Notes: generated from the letters alone by a model not told the origin. Positions 25,904 to 35,170 are shown, counted from the first letter of the stretch. The stretch: DNA of 64,000 nt from Rhodococcus sp. IEGM 1409 (GCF_030056735.1 NZ_JASHKN010000003.1:186001-250000), one strand, 5' to 3'. Program-made: numbers and translations.

Positions 25904-26875
25904 ATGCTTGCTCGCAACGCAGAGTCTCTCTACTGGATCGGCCGCTACGTCGAGCGGGCGGACGACACCGCTCGGATCCTCGACGTCGCCGTCCACCAAC
26001 TGCTCGACGACGCCACCGTCGACCCTGACCGCACGTCGCGCTTGCTTTTGCGTGTCCTCGGCATCGAGGCGCCGGAGGAGAAGCTCGACGTGCGTTCCCT
26101 TACCGATCTGGTTGCGTTCAGCCGCAACCAGGTTGGTTCGATCGTGGACTCGCTGGCGAGTGCCCGCGAGAATGCTCGCGGAGCGCGTGAGGTCACGTCG
26201 AGTGAGATGTGGGAGTGCTTGAACACCACATATAACGGATTGGCCGAGCGTGAACGTGCATCACGCAGGTTGGGGCCGCACGAGTTCTTCCGCTACGTGG
26301 AGGAACGCGCAGCGATGTTCGCGGGCCTGGCGGATTCCACGCTCAGCCGCGACGACGGCTACCGGTTCCTTCTGCTGGGGCGCTCGATCGAACGTGTCGA
26401 CATGATCGTCCGGATGCTGCTGGCGCGCGCCGGTGACCGCCCGTCGTCGCCGGCGTGGGTCAGTGTTCTTCGCTCGGCGGGTGCACATGACACTTATCTG
26501 CGTACGTATCGCGGAGCGCTCGACGCCAATCGCGTCGTCGAGTTCATCTTGTTGGACAGGCTCTTTCCGCGCTCGGTGTTCCACTCGATCAGGCAGGCCG
26601 AGAAGTGCCTGCAGGAACTCGACCCGCAGCCGGGCAGTCGCGTCGGAATCCGGGCGGAGGCGCCGCGGCTTCTGGGCCGCGCACGCAGTGAGCTCGAGTT
26701 TCTGCCGCAGGGCGTGTTGCTCGAGGATCTGCAGGGACGGTTGCTCGGTTGGCAGGAGACCTGCCGCGAACTGGGTGAAGCAATTGCATTGCAGTACTTC
26801 CACGCCGCGCCGTGGGTCGCTTGGACGGATGCCGGGGCCGCGTACGCGGATTCGACGGTGGAGGGAGAGCTGTGA
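25904..26875 (+). CDS. Alpha-E domain protein
   Basis: The 323-residue all-helical protein begins MLARNAESLYWIGRYVERAD, the alpha-E signature, and carries LGRSIERVDMIVRMLLARAG. The family is encoded next to circularly permuted ATP-grasp proteins and transglutaminases and has no established biochemistry. It is thought to be the partner of the ATP-grasp enzyme. It starts 71 bases past the ATP-grasp stop and its own stop overlaps the GTG of the transglutaminase, so the three form one operon. Confidence 0.9.
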   Translation: MLARNAESLYWIGRYVERADDTARILDVAVHQLLDDATVDPDRTSRLLLRVLGIEAPEEKLDVRSLTDLVAFSRNQVGSIVDSLASARENARGAREVTSSEMWECLNTTYNGLAERERASRRLGPHEFFRYVEERAAMFAGLADSTLSRDDGYRFLLLGRSIERVDMIVRMLLARAGDRPSSPAWVSVLRSAGAHDTYLRTYRGALDANRVVEFILLDRLFPRSVFHSIRQAEKCLQELDPQPGSRVGIRAEAPRLLGRARSELEFLPQGVLLEDLQGRLLGWQETCRELGEAIALQYFHAAPWVAWTDAGAAYADSTVEGEL

Positions 26876-27714
26876 GCTGGCGAATGAGGGTCGTGCACAC
26901 CACGGGATATGCGTACGACGCCCCGGTGACATCGTCGTACAACGAGGCGCGATTGACACCTCGCGGCGACACCAGGCAGACGGTGATTCTCACGCGCGTC
27001 GAAACCCAGCCGGCAACGCGTTCCTACCGGTACACCGATTACTGGGGCACCGCGGTGACCGCGTTCGACTTGCACGCCCCACACACCGAACTTGAAGTGA
27101 CCGGACTGTCGGTGGTGGAAACAGAACCGTTCGTTCAGCCCGAGGAAACCGTCGACTGGGATGAATTGTCAGGTGAAGCGATCAAAGACCGATTCAACGA
27201 GCAACTGAGTTTCACGAGATATGTTCCGCGTGATCGTAAGCTGGCGACAATTGCCAAGGAATTGCGCAAAGATAAATCACCTGAAGATGCAGTAGTCGCT
27301 GCGTCGCAATGGGTTTACGGTGAAATGTCATATGTTCCCGGTACGACCGGAGTGCACACGTCGGCGGTCGAGGCTTGGTCTGCCAGGAAAGGTGTCTGCC
27401 AGGATTATGCGCATCTGACCTTGGTATTGCTACGAACGATGGGTATTCCGTGTCGTTACGTTTCCGGCTATCTCCACCCCAAACGTGATGCGGCAGTCGG
27501 GGACACGGTGGTCGGGGAATCGCACGCGTGGATCGAGGCGTGGACCGGTGCGTGGTGGGGATACGACCCGACCAATGCGGTAGCTGTAAATGAACAGCAC
27601 GTCTCGGTCGGAATAGGAAGGGACTATTCGGATGTGCCGCCTTTGAAGGGAATCTTTTCCGGCGGCCGCTCCACAGATCTCGAAGTTGTTGTGGAGATCA
27701 CCAGGCTTGCGTAA
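26872..27714 (+). CDS. Transglutaminase-like cysteine protease-fold protein
   Basis: A 280-residue protein with an N-terminal beta-rich bacterial transglutaminase domain (RVVHTTGYAYDAPV) and a C-terminal transglutaminase core with catalytic Cys in GVCQDYAHL, His in SHAWIEAW and Asp in GYDPTN. No signal peptide is present, so it acts in the cytosol, probably as a peptidase or amide-forming enzyme on the product of the ATP-grasp partner. The GTG start overlaps the preceding stop. Sequence around 27180-27330 is noticeably A/T-richer than its surroundings. Confidence 0.9.
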   Translation: MSWRMRVVHTTGYAYDAPVTSSYNEARLTPRGDTRQTVILTRVETQPATRSYRYTDYWGTAVTAFDLHAPHTELEVTGLSVVETEPFVQPEETVDWDELSGEAIKDRFNEQLSFTRYVPRDRKLATIAKELRKDKSPEDAVVAASQWVYGEMSYVPGTTGVHTSAVEAWSARKGVCQDYAHLTLVLLRTMGIPCRYVSGYLHPKRDAAVGDTVVGESHAWIEAWTGAWWGYDPTNAVAVNEQHVSVGIGRDYSDVPPLKGIFSGGRSTDLEVVVEITRLA

Positions 27715-27773
27715 AGTCCGGCAAATCTAGTCGCGTGAGCATTACTACCGTTCGATGAGAAGAAGGTGGGAAT

Positions 27774-28547
27774 ATGTCTCCAACTGCACAGGAATTGACT
27801 GAGGTCGAACCGATCTCGGATGTGAAGAAGTATGTGGCCGAAGCGGTGGGGACTTTTGTGCTCGTGTTCTCCGCGGTCGGAACTGCCGTATTCGCAGGGG
27901 CGAAAGTCGGCAATCTCGGAGTGGCCCTCGCATTCGGGTTGACCCTGCTGTTCCTCGTGTACGCGATCGGACCGATTTCCGGTTGCCACGTCAACCCGGC
28001 GGTGACTCTCGGCCAATTCGTGATCGGGCGCATCTCGGCCGTCAATGCGGCGATTTACGTTGTCGCGCAGGTGATCGGCGGTTTGGTAGCCGGCGTCGTG
28101 ATCTACACGGTTGCGAACAGTCTTCCGGCGTACAACCGTGCTGCTGACGGACTGGGCGCAAACGGTTGGGGTGCACACAGTCCTTCGGCCGAGAAGAACC
28201 TTCTCGGCAACGTGGTTTCGGACGGTTACGGCATCGGTGCCGCCATGATCATCGAGATCCTGCTGACAGCACTGCTGGTGTTCGTCGTTCTCGCGTCGAC
28301 CGATCAGATCTCGGACGTACCGCTTGCCGGGGTGTCCATCGGCTTCACCCTGGCTGTAATCCACCTGATCTCGATCCCGATCGACAACACCTCGGTCAAC
28401 CCCGCGCGAAGCCTCGCCGTGGCGCCGTTCCAGGACGGTGCATTAGGTCAAGTGTGGTTGTTCATCGTGTTCCCGCTCATCGGCGGTGCGCTCGGTGCAC
28501 TCATCTATCGCGCACTCTTCGGACGGTTCAACCGTCTGAACAGCTGA
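27774..28547 (+). CDS. Aquaporin (MIP family)
   Basis: A 257-residue membrane channel with six helices and both NPA boxes intact: GCHVNPAVTLGQFV and NTSVNPARSLAVAPF. The pattern around the second box is that of water-selective AqpZ-type channels rather than glycerol facilitators, although selectivity cannot be settled from sequence alone. A GAAGGTGGG ribosome site lies just before the ATG. An insert of roughly 25 residues (ADGLGANGWGAHSPSAEKN) extends the loop between helices 3 and 4. It is followed immediately by a strong terminator. Confidence 0.93.
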   Translation: MSPTAQELTEVEPISDVKKYVAEAVGTFVLVFSAVGTAVFAGAKVGNLGVALAFGLTLLFLVYAIGPISGCHVNPAVTLGQFVIGRISAVNAAIYVVAQVIGGLVAGVVIYTVANSLPAYNRAADGLGANGWGAHSPSAEKNLLGNVVSDGYGIGAAMIIEILLTALLVFVVLASTDQISDVPLAGVSIGFTLAVIHLISIPIDNTSVNPARSLAVAPFQDGALGQVWLFIVFPLIGGALGALIYRALFGRFNRLNS

Positions 28548-28564
28548 TCGATACTGCTTCTATC

Positions 28565-28608
28565 CTTCGGGTCGGCTTCAGCTCCAGCTGAAGTCGGCCC
28601 GAAGTTTT
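28565..28608 (+). terminator. Strong intrinsic terminator of the aquaporin gene
   Basis: A 19-bp stem (28565-28583 with 28586-28604, two G-U-type mismatches) with a 2-base loop is followed on the plus strand by TTTT. The stem overlaps the last codons and stop of the convergent PemK-like gene, so the same DNA is a terminator on one strand and coding on the other. Confidence 0.85.
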
Positions 28609-29111
28609 GCAGCGACCGCGTCGAACTTCTTGTGATCCATGACGGCGCCCTCGCGCCGGATCCCACTCTCGGGAACATCGAGCACCCGGTCGAGCCGGAT
28701 CCAACTCGGCCTGCCCTCGCCGTCCCACGGGCCCGAACCGATGGCGAGCCAATCGCGCTCACCCTCGCGCTTGCTCTGCGAAGACAGCATCAATCCGAGC
28801 AGCGTGTCGCCGTCGCGGCCGACTACCAGCACCGGACGGTCTTTGCCCTGGGTCGGATCTTCCTCGTAGGCAACCCAGGTCCAGACGATCTCGCCCGGAT
28901 CTGCCTTGCCGTCGAGGTCGGGGGAATACTCCACCCTCCTGGCGCGATGTGCAGTGGGAGACGTCCGCGCGGCGATCGGTCGGCCGGACGGACCCGGCTT
29001 CGAGGTAGACGACTGAGACGTTGACGACTGCAACTGGCGCAGTAGCGCAGGTCCCTTCTCCACCGCGAGGGCGCCGAGGGTTCTGCCGATCTGCTTCCAC
29101 ATGCTTGCCAT
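28578..29111 (-). CDS. PemK/MazF-fold protein without a visible antitoxin
   Basis: A 177-residue protein. The C-terminal 110 residues match the PemK/MazF fold (GEIVWTWVAYEEDPTQGKDR, PVLVVGRDGDTLLGLMLSSQ), while the first 60 residues are a basic low-complexity segment. MazF-like toxins are endoribonucleases, but no antitoxin gene lies beside it and the gene is conserved in this position next to lepA in mycobacteria, so a housekeeping role is likely. It is divergent from lepA with 72 bases between. Confidence 0.75.
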   Translation of the reverse strand: MASMWKQIGRTLGALAVEKGPALLRQLQSSTSQSSTSKPGPSGRPIAARTSPTAHRARRVEYSPDLDGKADPGEIVWTWVAYEEDPTQGKDRPVLVVGRDGDTLLGLMLSSQSKREGERDWLAIGSGPWDGEGRPSWIRLDRVLDVPESGIRREGAVMDHKKFDAVAAKLRADFSWS

Positions 29112-29183
29112 AGCGCCCGAGCATAATCACCTGCCCGCGGGAACCCCTGGCACAGTCGCGGCAAGACTTGGATATCCTTCAAG

Positions 29184-31076
29184 GTGACAGTGGCCCGGAT
29201 CCGGGCCGCCGCCGGTCCGACTAAGGGGTCTCCCATCAGCAGCTTCGCCGACAAGACGTTCACGGATCCTGCGCAGATCCGGAACTTCTGCATCATCGCG
29301 CACATCGATCACGGTAAGTCGACGCTGGCAGATCGCATGCTTCAGCTCACCGGTGTGGTCGAGGAGCGGGCGATGCGTGCGCAGTATCTGGACCGCATGG
29401 ACATCGAGCGTGAGCGCGGCATCACCATCAAGGCGCAGAACGTGCGCCTGCCGTGGACGGTCAACGGCGAAGAATTCGTTCTCCACCTCATCGACACCCC
29501 CGGACACGTCGACTTCACCTACGAGGTCTCCCGAGCACTCGAAGCATGTGAAGGTGCAATCCTGCTGGTCGACGCCGCTCAGGGCATTGAAGCCCAGACG
29601 CTGGCCAACCTGTACCTGGCGATGGAGAAGGATCTCAAGATCATTCCCGTCCTCAACAAGATCGACCTTCCCGCCGCCGATCCGGACCGGTACGCCGAGG
29701 AGATCGCGCACATCACCGGCTGCGAGCCCGGCGACGTGCTGCGCGTCTCCGGCAAAACCGGAATGGGTGTCAAGGAACTGCTCGACGAAGTGATCGTCCA
29801 GATCCCCGCACCGGTCGGTGACGCGGACGGTCCGGCCCGCGCGATGATCTTCGACTCCGTCTACGACGCCTACCGCGGCGTGGTCACGTACGTGCGTGTG
29901 GTCGACGGCAGGATCCGTCCCCGCGAGAAGATCACGATGATGTCCACCGGCACCACCCACGAACTGCTCGAGGTCGGCATCATCTCGCCGGAGCCGAAGG
30001 CCAGCGTCGGCCTGGGCGTCGGTGAGGTGGGCTACCTCATCACCGGTGTGAAGGACGTTCGGCAGTCGCGAGTCGGCGACACCGTGACCACGGCCCGGGG
30101 CGGCGCCACCGAACCTCTCGTCGGATATCGCGACCCCAAGCCGATGGTCTACTCGGGTCTCTACCCGATGGATGGTTCCGACTACCCCGTGCTCCGCGAT
30201 GCTCTCGACAAGCTGCGCCTCAACGACGCGGCACTGGCATACGAGCCCGAGACGTCGGTTGCTCTGGGCTTCGGTTTCCGTTGCGGCTTCCTCGGCTTGC
30301 TGCACATGGAGATCACCCGAGACCGCCTCGAGCGCGAGTTCGGGCTCGAGCTCATTTCCACCGCCCCCAACGTCGTGTATCGCGTCGTGATGGAGGACGG
30401 GGCCGAAGTTGTGGTCACCAACCCGTCGTACTGGCCCGAAGGCAAGGTCCGTGAGGTGTACGAGCCGGTCGCGAAGTGCACCGTCATCGCCCCGAGCGAG
30501 TACATCGGCGCCATCATGGAGCTGTGCCAGGCCCGCCGCGGTGAGCTCGGCGGTATGGACTACCTCTCCGAGACTCGCGTCGAGTTGCGGTACGAGCTGC
30601 CCATGGGCGAGATCATGTTCGACTTCTTCGACGCCCTCAAGTCCCGCACCAAGGGTTACGCCAGCCTCGATTACGAGGAGGCCGGCGAGCAGCAGGCCGA
30701 TCTCGTCAAGGTCGACATCCTCCTGCAGGGTGAAGCTGTCGACGCGTTCTCGTCGATCGTGCACCGCACCAACGCCGGCGCGTACGGCGGACGTATGACG
30801 TCGAAGCTGCGTGAGCTGATCCCACGCCAGCAGTTCGAGGTTCCGATCCAGGCCGCGATCGGCGCCAAGATCATCTCGCGTGAGAACATCCGCGCGATCC
30901 GCAAGGACGTTCTTGCCAAGTGCTACGGCGGCGACATCAGCCGTAAGCGCAAGCTGCTCGAGAAGCAGAAGGAAGGCAAGAAGCGCATGAAGACCATCGG
31001 TCGCGTCGAGGTGCCTCAGGAAGCATTCGTCGCAGCCCTGACGTCGGAATCGGTTGGCGAGAAGCCCAAGAAGTAG
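29184..31076 (+). CDS. lepA: Elongation factor 4 (LepA)
   Basis: A 630-residue translational GTPase that back-translocates stalled ribosomes and aids initiation. It has G1 [15 protein letters not shown]3 DTPGHVDF, G4 NKIDLP, and the LepA-specific C-terminal domain ([20 protein letters not shown]). The GTG at 29184 lies five bases after TATCCT (29173-29178), suggesting a leaderless or very short leader; the first 15 residues are outside the conserved core, so a later start is possible. The following oxidoreductase starts 6 bases after its stop. Confidence 0.97.
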   Translation: MTVARIRAAAGPTKGSPISSFADKTFTDPAQIRNFCIIAHIDHGKSTLADRMLQLTGVVEERAMRAQYLDRMDIERERGITIKAQNVRLPWTVNGEEFVLHLIDTPGHVDFTYEVSRALEACEGAILLVDAAQGIEAQTLANLYLAMEKDLKIIPVLNKIDLPAADPDRYAEEIAHITGCEPGDVLRVSGKTGMGVKELLDEVIVQIPAPVGDADGPARAMIFDSVYDAYRGVVTYVRVVDGRIRPREKITMMSTGTTHELLEVGIISPEPKASVGLGVGEVGYLITGVKDVRQSRVGDTVTTARGGATEPLVGYRDPKPMVYSGLYPMDGSDYPVLRDALDKLRLNDAALAYEPETSVALGFGFRCGFLGLLHMEITRDRLEREFGLELISTAPNVVYRVVMEDGAEVVVTNPSYWPEGKVREVYEPVAKCTVIAPSEYIGAIMELCQARRGELGGMDYLSETRVELRYELPMGEIMFDFFDALKSRTKGYASLDYEEAGEQQADLVKVDILLQGEAVDAFSSIVHRTNAGAYGGRMTSKLRELIPRQQFEVPIQAAIGAKIISRENIRAIRKDVLAKCYGGDISRKRKLLEKQKEGKKRMKTIGRVEVPQEAFVAALTSESVGEKPKK

Positions 31077-31082
31077 GAGCGC

Positions 31083-32012
31083 ATGGTCACCACTTGGTTG
31101 TCCCGAGAGTTCGGAATCGATATCCCCGTTCTCGGGGCACCCATGGGTGGCCGCGCGGGCGGCGCGCTCGCCGGATCGGTTTCGGCTGCCGGCGGTTTGG
31201 GTCTCTTGGGCGCGGCCCGGTACAACACACCCGAGTGGATCGAGGCCGAAGCCGAGGTGGCTCGGTCGATCGGCGGAAAATTCGGCGTCGGACTGATGAC
31301 GTGGTCACTGCCCGAGAACGAGCTGATGATCGACGCCGCGATTGCCGTCGCACCGACCATGATCACCCTGTCCTTCGGTGATCCCGCGGCGTACGTCGGA
31401 CGCATCCACAATGCCGGGATTCCTGTTGTGTCACAGATCAATACGCTCGAAGACTTGCGCGTCGTCGAGGCGGCCGGGGTGGACGCCGTGATCGTGCAGG
31501 GCGGCGAGGCAGGGGGGCACACCGGACGGATCGGGACGCTGCCGCTGCTGCAGGAGATCCTGGAAGCGACGTCGCTGCCGGTTCTTGCTGCGGGCGGAAT
31601 CGGAACCGGACGCGGCTTGGCTGCAGTTCTGGCTGCCGGTGGCGAAGGCGTGATGATCGGCACGGCGCTGCTCGCCAGCCCGGAGACGGTCGGACCGGAC
31701 TACGCCCGCGACCGCGTCGTCGAAGCCGGAAGCACCGACACGATCTACACCTCCGTTTTCGACCGTGCCCGAAGTCAGCCGTGGCCGCAGCGGTGGGGTG
31801 GCCGCGCGGTGGCCAACGAGTTCACCGCCGCATGGCACGGAGTCGACGCCGACGAGGAAACGCTGGCAAGGGCGTACGACCCGTCGGATCCGCACAGCGG
31901 CGTCGTCTACGCCGGAGAAGCGGTGGGTCTCGTGCACGGAACCCATCCGGCCGGCGACGTGGTTCGACGCATCGGCGCCGAAGCGGAGCGTATGCTCGCT
32001 CGTTTCGCCTGA
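31083..32012 (+). CDS. NAD(P)H-dependent flavin oxidoreductase, nitronate monooxygenase family
   Basis: A 309-residue FMN TIM-barrel protein. It starts FGIDIPVLGAPMGGRAGG and carries VQGGEAGGHTGR and the FMN-phosphate loop VLAAGGIGTGRGLAAVLAAG. The family oxidises nitronates or acts as NADH:quinone or enoyl reductase; the catalytic histidine region GGEAGGHTG is present. It follows lepA by 6 bases and is probably co-transcribed. The physiological substrate is not predictable. Confidence 0.88.
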   Translation: MVTTWLSREFGIDIPVLGAPMGGRAGGALAGSVSAAGGLGLLGAARYNTPEWIEAEAEVARSIGGKFGVGLMTWSLPENELMIDAAIAVAPTMITLSFGDPAAYVGRIHNAGIPVVSQINTLEDLRVVEAAGVDAVIVQGGEAGGHTGRIGTLPLLQEILEATSLPVLAAGGIGTGRGLAAVLAAGGEGVMIGTALLASPETVGPDYARDRVVEAGSTDTIYTSVFDRARSQPWPQRWGGRAVANEFTAAWHGVDADEETLARAYDPSDPHSGVVYAGEAVGLVHGTHPAGDVVRRIGAEAERMLARFA

Positions 32013-32045
32013 AAGCAAGGTCGGACACAGCCGGGTCCCATATGG

Positions 32046-32064
32046 GAAGGTTAGCCTCTACTAA
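32046..32064. promoter_or_regulatory. IdeR/DtxR iron-box-like operator
   Basis: The 19 bases match the consensus TTAGGTTAGGCTAACCTAA at 13 positions, including GGTTAG and CTAA. It lies 20 bases before the start of a siderophore-binding-type lipoprotein gene, where iron-dependent repression is expected. Confidence 0.5.
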
Positions 32065-32083
32065 CTAGTGGAGGAGTATTTTC

Positions 32084-33072
32084 GTGCGTGCGATGAAGTT
32101 CTCGGCGGTGGCTCTCTTGGGTGCATTGGCCGTTGGTATCAGTGGTTGTTCGTCTTCGGACGCCGACGAGATCGCGGACGGCCGGGTCACCACGGTCGAC
32201 CACAAGTTCGGTGCACCACGATCACCGGGACGCCGTCCCGCATCGTCGCGGCCGACACCCAGTGGCTCGACGCCCTGCTCGAGCTCGGAATCCAGCCGGT
32301 GGGGTACCTGGCTGCCGGCCCGATGGGCGATGAGCGTGGCCTGTTCCCGTGGGAGAGCGGCGTCGACGCGTCGGCGAAGGAACTCGATCGCTCCGCGATT
32401 CAGCAGTTCGGGGTCCCACTCAAAGTCGAAGAAATCGCAGCCTTGGATCCCGATCTGATTTTGGGTGGGTTCTCCGTCGCCGATCAGGACGATTTTGATC
32501 AGTTGAGCAAGATCGCTCCGACAATTGCCGGTCTGTCCGACGTCCAGGTCGATCCGTGGCAGGACCAGGTCGAGATTCTCGGTCGAGTCCTCGACAAGGA
32601 GTCGCGGGCCGACGAGATCGTCGAGTCCACGAACGGGCAGATCGATGCGCTCGCACAGCGACTGCCGGGGCTGAAGGGAAGGACGGCACTTCTGTCGCAG
32701 TACGTCTTCCCGACCTCTCAGTTGGTGATCGTCGCCGATCCCAAGGACGGTGCATCGGGATTGTTCACGCGCCTGGGAATGTCGTTGCCGCCCAGGCTGG
32801 TCGAAGAGGCCGGTGTGACCGGTGGTCGGCTGGTGCTCAGCCCGGAACGGGTCGACGCTCTCAGTGCCGACGTCGTGGTGCTGCTACCCAACGGCGGAAC
32901 GCTGGAAGACATGATGAAGCTGCCGGGGTTCGCCGACCTGCCTTCAGTCAAGAGCGGCGGATTGGCCATCGTCGACTATCCGACTGTTGCCGGACTGAAC
33001 ACTCCGTCGTCGCTGTCGCTGAAGTACTCGCTCGAATCGATCACGCCGCAGCTCGAAGCGGTGGCCGGCTAG
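32084..33072 (+). pseudogene. Iron-siderophore ABC transporter substrate-binding lipoprotein, frameshifted
   Basis: The GTG at 32084 follows GGAGGAG by 8 bases and encodes a lipoprotein signal (MKFSAVALLGALAVG, lipobox SGC) and the mature start reaching VDHKFG. At about 32214 the frame is lost; the remaining FepB/FecB-like domain (TTITGTPSRIVAADTQWLD onward, about 285 residues) continues one frame over. Restoring one base after GGTGC rejoins HKFGA with TTITGTP. An intact protein would have about 330 residues and bring ferri-siderophore to a permease. It is either a fresh pseudogene or a sequencing error. No permease genes are adjacent. Confidence 0.85.
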
Positions 33073-33073
33073 A

Positions 33074-33125
33074 ACTGCTGTGCGCCTTTATTAACCGCGG
33101 GCGGTTAATAAAGGCGCACAGCAGT
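33074..33125. terminator. Perfect 25-bp inverted repeat between convergent genes
   Basis: Arms at 33074-33098 and 33101-33125 are exact complements separated by GG only. They lie one base past the stop of the siderophore-binding gene and 5 bases before the convergent stop of the GH15 gene. The core reads GCGCCTTTATTAACCGC. It is probably a bidirectional terminator; perfection over 25 bp is unusual. Confidence 0.8.
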
Positions 33126-33129
33126 GGGT

Positions 33130-35088
33130 CTAGGTTGCGTTGTGCGCCGGCTGGAATGCGCCGGCTTCGGCAGCTTCCTCGGCGCGGATCACGTGGACCA
33201 CGGCGTTGATCAGCGCCAGGTGTGTGAACGCCTGCGGGAAGTTACCCAGATGGCGACCGGTGTGTGCGTCGATCTCCTCCGCGTACAGCTTGAGCGGGCT
33301 CGCGAATCCGAGCAGGCGCTCGCAGAGATGCTTTGCGCGATCCAGTTCGCCGATCTCGACGAGTGCGGACACCAACCAGAAGGAACAGATAGTGAACGTT
33401 CCTTCCTCGCCGCTCAATCCGTCGTCGGTGGTGTCGACGCGATAGCGCAGGACCAGACCTTCTTCGGTGAGCTCGTCGGCGATCGCCAGCACCGTCGCGC
33501 GGATACGTGGATCGTCGGCCGGCAGGAAGCGGAGCAGCGGAGCCAGCAGTAGAGACGCGTCGAGTGAATCGTGTCCGTACCGCTGTGTCAGAACTCCACG
33601 CGAATCGACTCCGTGCGTGAGGATGTCGGCTTTGATCTCGTCTGCGATGGCCGTCCATTGTTGCGCAAAGCTCTTCTCGCCCTGCATCTCTGCGAGCTTG
33701 GCGCCGCGATCGAGGGCGACCCAACACATGATCTTCGACGACGTGAAGTGCTGCGGTTCACCGCGCACCTCCCAGATTCCGCGGTCGGGTTGGCGCCAGT
33801 GCTTGATCGCTTCCTCGACCTGCTTCTTGAGCAGCGGCCACAACGCCTCGGGGACACGCTCGCGGGTGCGGATGTGGAGGTACACCGAGTCGAGCATGGT
33901 GCCCCAGATGTCGTGCTGCTGTTGATCGAACGCGCCGTTACCGATACGCACCGGACGGGCGCCGTCGTATCCGGAGAGATGGTTGAGTTCGGATTCCTCG
34001 AGCGTGCGCTCGCCGCCGATGCCGTACATCACCTGCAGTGGGTGCGGCTGGCCGTTGTCCGAACTCGACACGTCGTAGATGAAGTTGAAGAAGTCGTTGG
34101 CTTCGCGGTCCAGCCCGAGCGTGTAGAGGCCCCACAATGCGAAAGTGGAATCGCGAACCCATGCGTAGCGGTAGTCCCAGTTACGTTCTCCGCCTGGTGT
34201 TTCCGGTAGCGACGTCGTGGAAGCCGCGAGAAGGGCTCCGGTCGGTGCGTAGGTGAGGCCCTTGAGTGTGAGCGCGCTGCGCTGCAGGTATCCGCGCCAC
34301 GGGTGATCGGGGAACTTGCCGATGGTCACCCACTCGCGCCACGACTTCGACGTCTGCCACATCTTGTCCGCGGCTTCGTCGAACGTCTGTGGCGCTGGTA
34401 GGTCCGACCACGAGAGCGCGACGTAGACGTTGTCGCCTTCGACCAGTCGCGTCCGGGCCCGGGCCTCGCGACCTTCCAGACCCAGTCGGAGATCGGTGGT
34501 CAAGCGCAGAGTCGGATGGTCGCCGGGCTTGGCGGAGCGACACGTTGCCGTCGCTTCCTCGTAGACCTTGCCGGTGTACTCCCAATTGGCGGTGCCGCGG
34601 TGATAGTCGAACGCGGGCTCGCAGCTCATCTCGAGTTCGACGGTGCCGCTGACACATTTGACCGTACGGAGGAGCGTGTGTTCGGCGTCCCAGTCGGTCG
34701 GTGTGCGCTTGTGCGTGTTCGATCGCTTGTCGACGTTGTGCCACGGGCCGAGAACCAGGGCGTCACGAACGACGAGCCAACCGGTCTCCGTCTGCCATGT
34801 TGTCTCGAGGATGAGTCCGCCCGGCAGATAGCGTCTGGCTGCGGGCACGTTCTGGCCGTAAGGGCCGATACGGAAATGGCCTGCGCTGCGGTCGAGGATG
34901 GCACCGAACACACTGGGGGAGTCGGGGCGGGGAACGCACATCCACTCGACAGATCCGTTACGGGCAATCAGGCACGAGGTTTCGCAATCGGAAAGAAACG
35001 CGTAGTCGTCGATCGGGGGAAAGTTGCTTCGATGGTGACCCGTGGAGGCGGGAGGAATCGTCTGCACCACTTCGTCGTCAGCACTCAT
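33130..35088 (-). CDS. Glycoside hydrolase family 15 protein, trehalase/glucoamylase type
   Basis: A 652-residue cytosolic protein with an N-terminal beta-sandwich (begins PPIDDYAFLSDCETSCLIA) and an (alpha/alpha)6 barrel carrying ERNWDYRYAWVRDSTFALW and the second acidic site GEEGTFTICSFWLVSA. The mycobacterial gene in the same position, of nearly the same length, has been described as a trehalase, so trehalose hydrolysis is the best guess; glucoamylase-like activity is the alternative. The start at 35088 (MSADDEVVQ) is preferred over an upstream in-frame ATG that adds 48 residues without homology. Confidence 0.88.
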   Translation of the reverse strand: MSADDEVVQTIPPASTGHHRSNFPPIDDYAFLSDCETSCLIARNGSVEWMCVPRPDSPSVFGAILDRSAGHFRIGPYGQNVPAARRYLPGGLILETTWQTETGWLVVRDALVLGPWHNVDKRSNTHKRTPTDWDAEHTLLRTVKCVSGTVELEMSCEPAFDYHRGTANWEYTGKVYEEATATCRSAKPGDHPTLRLTTDLRLGLEGREARARTRLVEGDNVYVALSWSDLPAPQTFDEAADKMWQTSKSWREWVTIGKFPDHPWRGYLQRSALTLKGLTYAPTGALLAASTTSLPETPGGERNWDYRYAWVRDSTFALWGLYTLGLDREANDFFNFIYDVSSSDNGQPHPLQVMYGIGGERTLEESELNHLSGYDGARPVRIGNGAFDQQQHDIWGTMLDSVYLHIRTRERVPEALWPLLKKQVEEAIKHWRQPDRGIWEVRGEPQHFTSSKIMCWVALDRGAKLAEMQGEKSFAQQWTAIADEIKADILTHGVDSRGVLTQRYGHDSLDASLLLAPLLRFLPADDPRIRATVLAIADELTEEGLVLRYRVDTTDDGLSGEEGTFTICSFWLVSALVEIGELDRAKHLCERLLGFASPLKLYAEEIDAHTGRHLGNFPQAFTHLALINAVVHVIRAEEAAEAGAFQPAHNAT

Positions 35089-35158
35089 TCGGCCATCATC
35101 CGGCCAGAATCGACACACGTCCAATCCATACGCTGTCGGGACCGTTTCGGTCGAAGGA

Positions 35159-35164
35159 TAGGGT
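35159..35164 (+). promoter_or_regulatory. -10 box before the small membrane protein genes
   Basis: TAGGGT fits TANNNT and is followed by six bases and the GTG at 35171, the spacing of a leaderless transcript. Confidence 0.45.
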
Positions 35165-35170
35165 GATGGC

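Noticed and set aside
28578-29183. Toxin-antitoxin operon beside lepA
   Set aside because: Only a PemK-fold gene is present; no small antitoxin-like frame with a ribosome site was found on either side.
29127-30764. 545-codon minus-strand frame opposite lepA
   Set aside because: It is the antisense shadow of lepA, with the biased residue composition of such shadows.
32068-33072. Siderophore-binding gene starting at the GTG 32068 as an intact cytosolic protein
   Set aside because: The first 50 residues of that frame are not family sequence, while the other frame has a proper ribosome site, signal peptide and lipobox; a frameshift explains both.
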